Of a stretch of DNA of 5,236 bases, positions 1 to 5,236 are shown one piece after another. The stretch comes from Arachidicoccus sp050436765 (GTDB lineage Bacteria > Bacteroidota > Bacteroidia > Chitinophagales > Chitinophagaceae), in the NCBI RefSeq assembly GCF_050436765.1, contig NZ_JBNQGD010000263.1, positions 1 through 5,236 on the forward strand, given 5' to 3'. Both the position numbers and the translations under genes were made by a program. Position 1 is the first letter of the stretch; every line of letters begins with the position of its first letter. The notes below the pieces were generated by a model. It made no database searches. It was not told the origin of the DNA and was given only the letters and a program-made list of their open reading frames with translations.

Positions 1-436
1 ATATTTTCTTCAATCCTGATGATGAATAAATGCCGCATAAAGGTTCTGCAAAGCCTGCATCGGAAAACACCATTGCTTCGTCGGGTTTCTGGTTATATTT
101 TTTATAGAGAAAACGAAGCACCTCTGTATTCATATCGGTCATGTCACAAGCCAATACTAATAGATCTTCCTTAGGAAATTGCAGATGAACACTCAGCAAT
201 CCAAGCAATGGCCCTCCAAGTAGGAGGCTTGGGTTATCTATCATTAATTGATCTTCGCGGAATATGTTTTTATAGCTTCCTTGCTGATTATTGACAGAAA
301 CGACGACTTTTATTTTTAATTCGGCTAATTTTTGATAGGCCGACGCTGACCAGCAAACGCCTTCCTTATTTCTCAACAATCCTTTGTCGCTACCCATCCG
401 CAGGCTTTTTCCACCACATAAAACTACACCTGTCAT
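1..436 (-). CDS. mobA: MobA, molybdenum cofactor guanylyltransferase (3' end cut by window edge)
   Basis: This cytoplasmic enzyme transfers GMP from GTP to Mo-molybdopterin to make the guanine dinucleotide form of the cofactor. The reading frame is open from the ATG at 436 to the left edge, giving 145 codons without a stop; family members are usually about 190-200 residues, so roughly the last quarter is missing. Residues 8-21 read GGKSLRMGSDKGLL, the nucleotide-binding signature of MobA-type transferases. A GGPLLGL segment (74-80) and LACDM (95-99, with the likely metal-binding Asp98) follow, then EPLCGIY near the cut end, matching the family's P-L-x-G-x-Y region. The usual proline after the DM pair is threonine here. 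An ATG at 440 is out of frame, so 436 is the start. It follows the moaC-moaB fusion after 34 bases and is probably in the same operon. No Shine-Dalgarno sequence is visible. Confidence 0.93.
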   Translation of the reverse strand, partial: MTGVVLCGGKSLRMGSDKGLLRNKEGVCWSASAYQKLAELKIKVVVSVNNQQGSYKNIFREDQLMIDNPSLLLGGPLLGLLSVHLQFPKEDLLVLACDMTDMNTEVLRFLYKKYNQKPDEAMVFSDAGFAEPLCGIYSSSGLKKI

Positions 437-470
437 TCATTATTAGATTTGATTATCAACTAGATTAAAA

Positions 471-1391
471 TTATTCCTCTTTATCGTGTCGCATACCTTG
501 AGCTACTTTGAAAATATGCAAAATGTATGGGAACAATGCATCCATTGTCTCTTCTGCTCCTCTGGTTGAGCCGGGCAAAGTCATGACCAGGGTATTGTTT
601 ATAAAGCCGGCAATGCCGCGAGAGAGCATTGCATAGGGCATGCGCTCCTGACCATAGATCCGTGCTGCCTCCATTATGCCTGGAATATTTCTCGTGATTA
701 AAGGTTCAATAGCCTCGGGTGTTACATCACAAGGGGACAAACCAGTCCCGCCAGTAAATAAAAGTAGTTGAGTTCCTGCGCTGCTTAGTTCTTTTGCTTT
801 TGCTTGAATTAGCGAAAACTCATCAGGAATGATTTGATATATCCCTACTTTTAAATGATGCTTTTGCAATTTTTCAATTACTGCCTTGCCTGCAAAGTCT
901 TCTTTGTCGCCTTTGGCAATACTATCTGAACATACAATGACAGCAGTTTTTAAGGCACTAAATAAATGGTCGCTAAAGTCTGATTTACCTCCTTTTTTTC
1001 TAATTAATTTTATCGAATTTATTTCAATGCCTTTATCGATAGGTTTCAACATATCATACATGGTAAGTGCTACAATAGAGGCACCGTGCATTGCTTCGAC
1101 CTCCACACCGGTTCGGTAAATAGTATGCACTTCAACAATTATATGTATCTCCAGCTCCTTTACTTCGTAGCTGATGGCAGCATATTCGATAGGCAACGGA
1201 TGGCAGTCTGGAATGAGGTCACTTGTCTTTTTGACGCCTAACAAGCCTGCGGCTCTTGAAAATTCAAAGACGTCACCCTTGGGAACTGTTTTGTTATTAA
1301 TCGCTTCAATGGTTTGCATAGAAGAAACCTTTACAATTGCCGTCGCTACTGCTTTGCGAAGTGTTGAAATTTTTTGTGTAATGTTATTCAT
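471..1391 (-). CDS. moaCB: Bifunctional MoaC / MoaB-Mog fusion (cyclic pyranopterin monophosphate synthase + molybdopterin adenylyltransferase)
   Basis: This 306-residue protein joins two cytoplasmic Moco enzymes. Residues 1 to about 140 are MoaC, which with MoaA turns GTP into cyclic pyranopterin monophosphate. Visible motifs are VPKGD (36-40), LIPDCHPL (59-66, with His64), RTGVEVEA (93-100), YDMLK (112-116, holding the Asp and Lys of the active site) and KGGKS (133-137). Residues from about 147 to 303 are a MoaB/Mog domain, which adenylylates molybdopterin before molybdate insertion: it opens with LKTAVIVCSDS, has TGGTGLSPCDVTPEA (213-227) and ends with LPGSTRGAEE (272-281). The usual Arg after SP in the GGTG loop is Cys221 here; Asp222 is kept. 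Bifunctional MoaC/MoaB proteins are a known family, so the fusion is natural and not an assembly error. The MoaC N-terminus is compact (MNNITQK). The start lies 8 bases after the moaE stop. Whether the second half acts as MoaB or Mog is inferred from the pathway. Confidence 0.95.
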   Translation of the reverse strand: MNNITQKISTLRKAVATAIVKVSSMQTIEAINNKTVPKGDVFEFSRAAGLLGVKKTSDLIPDCHPLPIEYAAISYEVKELEIHIIVEVHTIYRTGVEVEAMHGASIVALTMYDMLKPIDKGIEINSIKLIRKKGGKSDFSDHLFSALKTAVIVCSDSIAKGDKEDFAGKAVIEKLQKHHLKVGIYQIIPDEFSLIQAKAKELSSAGTQLLLFTGGTGLSPCDVTPEAIEPLITRNIPGIMEAARIYGQERMPYAMLSRGIAGFINNTLVMTLPGSTRGAEETMDALFPYILHIFKVAQGMRHDKEE

Positions 1392-1399
1392 TGTGAAAT

Positions 1400-1849
1400 T
1401 TATTTATTCTTTTTCCATTGAAAAGATTGATCTTCAAAAACCTCTTTTCCCCAAATAGGTAAATCTGTTTTAATTCGTTCTACAAGTTCATTGCAAGCTT
1501 CTATTGCCGCCTTGCGATGGGGAGAAGAAGTAAACACAAACAGACAAATTTCGCCTGCAGCTACTTTGCCCAAGCTGTGATAAACGTGCATACAGGTAAG
1601 TTCATGAGTTTTAAAAACTGCTTCTCTAATTTCGTGCATTTTTTTCAATGCCAAATCTTTATAACTGCTATATTCTATTGCAACGACTTTTTTATTGTCA
1701 ATTATATCAGCGCGTACTTGCCCTAAAAAAATACTGTGTGCACCTACAATTTTCTTGTTTTGATGTTTCGCAATGCTTTCTCCAATAAAGGTGGATGAAA
1801 CAGCTCCTTCTTTAAAAATATTGTGATAGCCATTTTCTATTTTCATCAT
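1400..1849 (-). CDS. moaE: MoaE, large catalytic subunit of molybdopterin synthase
   Basis: MoaE pairs with MoaD in the cytoplasmic molybdopterin synthase, which puts two sulfurs onto cyclic pyranopterin monophosphate to form the dithiolene. The 149-residue length equals that of typical MoaE. Recognisable elements are GAHSIFLGQVR (36-46, with the conserved Arg46), IEYSSY (58-63), a HSLGKVAAGE stretch (91-100), SPHR (109-112) and the basic active-site region with Lys127 and Lys135 around LPIWGKE (130-136). The gene starts with two consecutive ATG codons, the first overlapping the moeB stop by four bases (ATGA), which suggests translational coupling; either Met could be used. The stop is 8 bases before the moaC-moaB fusion. 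Its place directly after moaD and moeB fits synthesis of the synthase and its activating enzyme from one transcript. Confidence 0.95.
   Translation of the reverse strand: MMKIENGYHNIFKEGAVSSTFIGESIAKHQNKKIVGAHSIFLGQVRADIIDNKKVVAIEYSSYKDLALKKMHEIREAVFKTHELTCMHVYHSLGKVAAGEICLFVFTSSPHRKAAIEACNELVERIKTDLPIWGKEVFEDQSFQWKKNK
1844..1849 (-). promoter_or_regulatory. Stop/start overlap moeB-moaE (ATGATG)
   Basis: The moeB stop TGA is read at 1848-1846, and the first moaE ATG at 1849-1847 shares two of its bases. A second, in-frame ATG follows directly at 1846-1844. Overlaps of this ATGA type commonly allow ribosomes finishing the upstream gene to start the next one, and the doubled start may make re-initiation more tolerant. 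I see no Shine-Dalgarno sequence just upstream (the bases are AT-rich), which fits coupling as the main route. The geometry is seen directly; coupling is inferred. Confidence 0.6.
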
Positions 1850-2964
1850 TGTAATTTATGTAAAGAATAATTTTCCCATTGGAGAATACCTCCGCTTAGA
1901 CTTACTATCTTTCGATGATTATCCAACATTTTCGTTATTTTTTTCGCTGCAACCAAACTCCTTTTTCCTGTTTGGCAGATTAAAATAAATTGTTCGTATG
2001 GAAGATTTTGTAATTGAGGATATAAATCTTGGTCAGGTATCTTTAAATAGGCAAATCCGGACAATTCAGGCTTTTCATCGAGTTGCCTTATATCGATAAC
2101 AGCTACATTTTTATTTGAACGTAGTTTTTCAAAAGCTTTCATGTCTATTGAAAATACCGCTTCTGCATTCCTGTTACAGGAAGAAGCATAATTATAATCT
2201 TTAAAAGCCGCTGCATTTTTAGGTGCCGACAATTGATTTTTTGAATGGTGGAGCAGGATGTAGGTATATATTTTTTGCTGCAGCATGTTGTAGGATAAAA
2301 TGGCATTACTTGTTATGCTTCCAATGCTGGTAATCCATTTTATTGCTTCTGCGGCCTGCATGCATCCGATAATACCAGGAAGTACACCAAGCACGCCTTG
2401 GAAGCGACAATCCAACTGTTCTTCTCTGGGTAATTGTGGAAACAAATCTCGATAGTTGGCCGCGTTCCAGGCAATATTAAATAATGCGACCTGACCTTCG
2501 TACCGGGAAATGCCCGCATACACAAAGGGCTTCTTTAATAATACACAGGCATCGTTGATCAAATATTTAGACGCTAAGTTATCAGTGCAGTCTATAACTA
2601 TGTCGTAATACTCTATTATTTCCAGTGCATTATCTTTGCTTAGCCTTTCTTTAAATAAAGGATAAATGATTTCTGGGTTTAACCGCATTAAGGACCTTTT
2701 TGCAGCCACTACTTTATGTTCGCCCAGATCATTGATGCCAAATAAAATTTGTCTATGCAAATTACTTAATGATACTATGTCATTATCTATTATGCCGATG
2801 ACGCCAATGCCTGCTGCAGCAAGATATTGCAGCGTCGGGCATCCCAATCCGCCTGCACCGACAACCAGCACTTTGGCTGCGGACAATTTCTTTTGACCAT
2901 CTTCGCCTAGTTCTTCTAGGGCAATTTGTGTTTGATACCGCTCGTTATGAAATAATTTATTCAT
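1846..2964 (-). CDS. moeB: MoeB/ThiF-type MoaD adenylyltransferase with C-terminal rhodanese domain
   Basis: This E1-like enzyme activates the C-terminal glycine of MoaD with ATP; the fused rhodanese domain probably supplies sulfur to make the MoaD thiocarboxylate. Residues 1 to about 245 form the adenylation domain: GAGGLG (36-41), DNDIVSLSNLHRQ (60-72, with Arg71), Lys84, DCTDN (125-129), the GISRYEGQVALFN region (151-163) and GVLGVLPGIIG (190-200), preceded by Cys186 in the position of the conserved MoeB/ThiF cysteine. After a linker, residues about 270-368 form a rhodanese domain with DIR (291-293) and the active-site loop CQTGKRS (330-336, Cys330 catalytic). The four zinc cysteines of E. 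coli MoeB are absent: the first pair is replaced in NYRDLFP (170-176) and no second CxxC is seen. MoeB-rhodanese fusions are known, also in eukaryotic MOCS3. A ThiF role in thiamine synthesis is less likely given the moaD and moaE neighbours. Confidence 0.94.
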   Translation of the reverse strand: MNKLFHNERYQTQIALEELGEDGQKKLSAAKVLVVGAGGLGCPTLQYLAAAGIGVIGIIDNDIVSLSNLHRQILFGINDLGEHKVVAAKRSLMRLNPEIIYPLFKERLSKDNALEIIEYYDIVIDCTDNLASKYLINDACVLLKKPFVYAGISRYEGQVALFNIAWNAANYRDLFPQLPREEQLDCRFQGVLGVLPGIIGCMQAAEAIKWITSIGSITSNAILSYNMLQQKIYTYILLHHSKNQLSAPKNAAAFKDYNYASSCNRNAEAVFSIDMKAFEKLRSNKNVAVIDIRQLDEKPELSGFAYLKIPDQDLYPQLQNLPYEQFILICQTGKRSLVAAKKITKMLDNHRKIVSLSGGILQWENYSLHKLQ

Positions 2965-2967
2965 CGT

Positions 2968-3201
2968 TTATCCTCCGGAAAAAGGTGGTAAAATAGCTAC
3001 CGTATATTTTTCTTTTAATAGTGTGTTTGTTGTAATTATTTGTTCGTCAACTGCAATAGCATAATTGATAGAAGCCAATGAAGGATACTGTTTTAATAGG
3101 TAGTTTCGTAAGGCGTCTGTATCCTTAATATCATTGATGACAACTTGCTCGTTTTTCATGATTGCTGCTGTTTGTCCAAATAAAAGAAGTGTTATTTGCA
3201 T
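2968..3201 (-). CDS. moaD: MoaD, small sulfur-carrier subunit of molybdopterin synthase
   Basis: MoaD is a ubiquitin-like sulfur carrier whose C-terminal glycine is adenylated by MoeB, converted to a thiocarboxylate, and inserted into the MoaE active site. The 77-residue product has the usual length (about 80), begins with the beta strand MQITLLLFGQTA and ends with PPFSGG (72-77), the diagnostic exposed Gly-Gly tail. Between them are an amphipathic helix (DALRNYLLKQYP, 29-40) and the late strand KYTVAILPP, matching the beta-grasp order. The stop lies 3 bases before the moeB start, and the last two glycine codons double as the Shine-Dalgarno sequence of moeB. A ThiS identity is possible by fold alone, but the partners moaE and moeB and the absence of thiamine genes support MoaD. 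Confidence 0.94.
   Translation of the reverse strand: MQITLLLFGQTAAIMKNEQVVINDIKDTDALRNYLLKQYPSLASINYAIAVDEQIITTNTLLKEKYTVAILPPFSGG
2971..2976 (-). promoter_or_regulatory. Shine-Dalgarno GGAGGA for moeB, inside the last codons of moaD
   Basis: On the minus strand the end of moaD reads TCC GGA GGA TAA, followed by ACG and the moeB ATG. The GGAGG core lies 7 bases before that ATG, an ideal distance. The two codons encode the Gly-Gly tail required for MoaD function, so protein and translation signals coincide. It is the only strong Shine-Dalgarno sequence I can see in the window; the other junctions are AT-rich, as is usual in Bacteroidota. Confidence 0.7.
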
Positions 3202-3230
3202 TGGTTATTTCTGTTTTAGTAATAATTTAA

Positions 3231-3743
3231 TTAGTCTGCTTTTTTTATAATTATGTATTTAAGCCCCTTTAAATAGCGCCTTCCGGTAGCAAAATCTGTT
3301 GCGACTAGCATTGAAATCCTACCTGATTGCTCTTTAATCTTTTTGCCATCTTTTTCCATTATAATAAAAATATGCTCCCCGGTTGGCGTATTGAAGATTT
3401 CGTTCCAAGAAAAAACTATGGTATAATTATCTGAAGCGACAAATTCAAAATAATAGCTACTTAAGTCTTTTGGAGATGGGTTGTCAATAGTTATATTGTC
3501 CAATATTTTCTTTAATGAGACACCGGCTATATTCATTAAAGTATGAAGAGGACGACGCAGTTGATTGGTAATAACTATACTGTCAATATGGACCTCAGGG
3601 TATGCTTCCAATTCTTGGGTAGTAACTTCTAATGACTGCTTTACTGTCCCTTTAATTATGAAACTATCTGTTGTGGGTATTTTCATTTGTGCAGATGCAC
3701 CGCACCATATCAATAAGAACAGAGATGAGAAAATGTATTTCAT
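3231..3743 (-). CDS. Small exported protein resembling a molybdopterin-binding (sulfite-oxidase-like) domain
   Basis: The 170-residue product begins with a clear signal peptide: positive Lys2, a hydrophobic run at about 4-14, and ASA (16-18) before a predicted cut at Gln19. It is therefore probably periplasmic. The mature part resembles a shortened oxidoreductase molybdopterin-binding domain of the sulfite oxidase/YedY type: GVSLKKILD (74-82), YYFEFVASDNYTIVFSWNEI (97-116), a GEHIFIIMEKDGK segment (122-134) and a late GRRYLKGLKYIII (154-166), corresponding to the family's substrate-domain strands. No cysteine is left after signal removal, so the Mo-ligating cysteine of true sulfite oxidases is missing, and at about 150 mature residues it is small. 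Catalysis of the sulfite-oxidase kind is unlikely; a cofactor, molybdate or enzyme-maturation role is a guess from its position just upstream of moaD. The spacer to moaD is 29 bases and to the transporter 45 bases. The fold assignment is from memory of similar Bacteroidota proteins. Confidence 0.72.
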   Translation of the reverse strand: MKYIFSSLFLLIWCGASAQMKIPTTDSFIIKGTVKQSLEVTTQELEAYPEVHIDSIVITNQLRRPLHTLMNIAGVSLKKILDNITIDNPSPKDLSSYYFEFVASDNYTIVFSWNEIFNTPTGEHIFIIMEKDGKKIKEQSGRISMLVATDFATGRRYLKGLKYIIIKKAD

Positions 3744-3788
3744 GAGAAGTATTTGAGCTTTGCGGAATTTTTATTGGTTGTCTTAGAA

Positions 3789-4527
3789 CTATCTAAAAGT
3801 ATATAGGAGTTTAAATGCTGCTAGAAACAATATACTTGCTAAAACATTTTTTAGTATACTTTGCCTGAATTTTACTGCGCCAAAATAAGAACCCGTGACG
3901 CCGCCCGTGAAGGCGATAAAAATGTACAAAAATATTTGATCGTTGAAATGTATATTTCCTTTATAAGCCAGTCCGCCCAAGCCTGCAAGTGCGTTTACAA
4001 AGATGAATAAGGCACTGATGGCTGCGGTTTTCTTTTGATCCGCCCAACCTAATAGTAATAAAATCGGCGAGAGAATAATGCCACCNNNNNNNNNNGCCCG
4101 ATGCGAACCCTATCAAAGCGCCTAAGAGCACAGAGCCGGATACGCTAGCCTTTTTTGTTTTGGTAATTTCTATCTTTCTAAAGAAAATGAATCTGACTAC
4201 AATAATTAATAATAGAACGCCCAGTATTTTTTTGTAGATACTGCCGTCAATGGACATCAATCCACCTAGAAAAGCCATAGGTACAGATGCAATGGCCAAT
4301 GGTAAAAACATTTTTAAATCAAAATGTTTCCCTTTGTAAAACAATGTAAAAGAGGTAATGGATACAAAAAGATCTAGTGTCAATGCTGTGGAATGCATGA
4401 TAAAAGGTGCGACACCAAACATCGCCATTAAGGCTAAATAGCCACTTCCGCCACCATGCCCCACGGAAGCGTATAAAAATGCTACAAAGAACATCAGTAG
4501 ATAAAAAATTAAAATGTGTGGTTGCAT
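3789..4527 (-). CDS. TauE/SafE-family membrane transporter (anion exporter-like), interrupted by an assembly gap
   Basis: This is a polytopic inner-membrane protein of the TauE/SafE family, members of which are linked to export of sulfite, sulfoacetate and related anions. The first part (ATG at 4527, 144 residues up to the gap) has the N-terminal signature SVGHGGGSGYLA (21-32), hydrophobic segments near 5-20, 50-63, 73-90 and 100-116, and ends in LIGFASG, the start of the second glycine-rich repeat. Beyond the ten N the reading continues in another frame as GGIILSPILLLLGWAD, goes on through ISALFIFVNALAGLGG and ends at the TAG at 3791-3789, giving 98 more residues. The two halves match consecutive parts of one family member; about five residues are missing, for a total near 247. 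The apparent frameshift comes from the gap placeholder, so the gene is probably intact. It starts 15 bases after moeA. The substrate is unknown; a sulfur oxyanion or molybdate-related role is inferred from context only. Confidence 0.85.
4086..4095. other. Assembly gap of ten N inside the transporter gene
   Basis: Ten unresolved bases separate two scaffold pieces. On the minus strand the sequence before the gap ends with codons for GFASG and the sequence after it begins GGT GGC ATT, which continue the family motif only in a different frame. The family pattern here (GF-x-SG-x-x-GIGGG) predicts about five missing residues, or 15 bases, so ten is likely a placeholder and not a measured length. 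Any translation straight through the N gives a false protein end. Confidence 0.95.
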
Positions 4528-4542
4528 TGTTTATTATTTTGT

Positions 4543-5236
4543 TTAGTTAATAATATGAATCTCTACTATGTCTCCTATTTCGAAAACCGTTTTCTTTTCA
4601 TCCAGGCAAATCAAACAATTGGCTTTTGCAAATGAACTTAAACGATAAGATTCCTGCGCGCCTAATGGCTCAACTTTTTCTTCTGTATAATTTCCTTTTA
4701 AGAAATGCGTGATCCCGGATTTTTTCTCTATGCGCTTCGTCAGGACTTTCTTGCAAGTTTTTATAAAGCCTGTATGATGGCTCAGTTTTTCTAAGGCCGG
4801 CAACACATATTCATAAAAACAAGTCAATACGGAAGAAGGATTTCCCGGCAAACCAAATATGGGGATTAGATCCTTCATGCCAAAGTATAAAGGCTTTCCC
4901 GGCTTTTGTTTTATGTTATGAAAATATTGCTCCACGCCACAACTCTTTGTCGCAGCTAATACAAAGTCATAATCTCCTACGCTGACACCACCGGTGAGTA
5001 TTACCAAATCGGCGTCTTGCAATACAACTTCTAACGTTTCTTGCAGAAGGGTTAAATTGTCGGCTGCGAAATGAATTTGAACGCTGGAGATATGGATCTG
5101 CTGCAGTGCTGCCGTTAGCGAAAAAGAATTCGCTTCATAAACTTGGCCGTGTAGTAATTTTTTCCCGGGTTCTTGCAGCTCGTTTCCAGTAACAATGATA
5201 TGGATGCGAGGCCTTGGGAAAGCTATTACTTCCGCA
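4543..5236 (-). CDS. moeA: MoeA, molybdopterin molybdenumtransferase (C-terminal part; 5' end outside window)
   Basis: MoeA inserts molybdate into adenylylated molybdopterin in the cytoplasm. The frame is open from the right edge (first full codon at 5235) to the TAA at 4545-4543, giving 230 residues of a protein usually near 400, so the N-terminal domains are outside. Counting from the first full codon, visible motifs are IIVTGNELQEPG (13-24), GQVYEANSF (30-38), TGGVSVGDYDF (81-91), KPGKPLYFG (111-119) and IFGLPGNPSSV (126-136), followed by the small C-terminal beta domain ending EIGDIVEIHIIN. TGNEL replaces the more usual TGDEL. A TTG at 5022 could be taken as a start, but the conserved motifs upstream of it show that this would cut the gene. 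It is the first gene of the visible run and is followed after 15 bases by the transporter. Confidence 0.95.
   Translation of the reverse strand, partial: AEVIAFPRPRIHIIVTGNELQEPGKKLLHGQVYEANSFSLTAALQQIHISSVQIHFAADNLTLLQETLEVVLQDADLVILTGGVSVGDYDFVLAATKSCGVEQYFHNIKQKPGKPLYFGMKDLIPIFGLPGNPSSVLTCFYEYVLPALEKLSHHTGFIKTCKKVLTKRIEKKSGITHFLKGNYTEEKVEPLGAQESYRLSSFAKANCLICLDEKKTVFEIGDIVEIHIIN

Noticed and set aside
437..470. Possible terminator between the fusion gene and mobA
   Set aside because: The 34 bases are AT-rich without a stable inverted repeat, so read-through into mobA is more likely.
886..1119. Plus-strand open frame of 77 codons
   Set aside because: It lies entirely antisense to the moaC-moaB fusion, has no recognisable domain, and the minus-strand frame carries clear conserved motifs.
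1174..1458. Plus-strand open frame of 94 codons
   Set aside because: It is antisense to the fusion and the end of moaE; composition and lack of motifs suggest a shadow.
1517..1726. Plus-strand open frame of 69 codons
   Set aside because: It is antisense to moaE, with no family features.
2340..2525. Second minus-strand frame of 61 codons within moeB
   Set aside because: It is a shifted frame inside the well-supported adenylation domain.
2666..2896. Plus-strand open frame of 76 codons
   Set aside because: It is antisense to the MoeB nucleotide-binding region.
3565..3756. Plus-strand open frame of 63 codons
   Set aside because: It is antisense to the exported protein and its upstream spacer; no motif is seen.
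3744..3788. Possible promoter or terminator in the longest spacer (45 bases)
   Set aside because: I looked for a Bacteroidota-type TTTG and TAnnTTTG pair and for a hairpin followed by T residues and saw neither convincingly.
3789..3980. Separate small membrane protein of 63 residues
   Set aside because: It is the C-terminal part of the TauE/SafE transporter, which reads in the same frame back to the assembly gap; the Met is internal.
4543..5022. Short MoeA starting at the TTG at 5022
   Set aside because: The same frame continues to the window edge and encodes conserved MoeA motifs (TGNEL, GQVYEANSF), so the true start lies outside.

Overview
The window is a dense, AT-rich molybdenum cofactor (Moco) biosynthesis cluster. 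Every gene lies on the minus strand, and transcription would run from the right edge to the left edge. Several features suggest Bacteroidota, possibly near Chitinophagaceae or Sphingobacteriaceae: AT-rich junctions mostly without Shine-Dalgarno sequences, a MoaC/MoaB-type fusion, a MoeB with a C-terminal rhodanese domain, and a small exported molybdopterin-binding-like protein inside the cluster. This placement is inferred from gene content and style, without any alignment. A run of ten N shows that the sequence is from a draft scaffold.

In transcription order the layout is: the C-terminal part of moeA (5236-4543, 5' end outside the window); a TauE/SafE-family membrane transporter (4527-3789, broken by the assembly gap at 4086-4095); a small secreted protein resembling the sulfite-oxidase molybdopterin-binding domain (3743-3231); moaD (3201-2968); moeB with rhodanese (2964-1846); moaE (1849-1400); a moaC-moaB/mog fusion (1391-471); and mobA (436 to the left edge, 3' end outside the window). 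Spacers range from a 4-base overlap to 45 bases. I saw no terminator, no convincing internal promoter, no RNA gene, no repeat and no mobile element, so the simplest reading is one operon that continues past both edges.

Together the genes cover most of the pathway. The MoaC half makes cyclic pyranopterin monophosphate with MoaA, which is not in the window. MoaD is adenylated by the MoeB domain, probably receives sulfur with help from the fused rhodanese domain, and delivers it within MoaD-MoaE molybdopterin synthase. The MoaB/Mog half adenylylates molybdopterin, MoeA inserts molybdate, and MobA attaches GMP. The transporter and the exported protein are the two members without an assigned step and are the most interesting accessory parts. 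I do not see a wholly new system; the points worth a second look are the cysteine-free exported domain, the unassigned transporter, the loss of zinc cysteines in MoeB, the Arg-to-Cys change in the Mog half, and a Shine-Dalgarno sequence built from the Gly-Gly codons of moaD.
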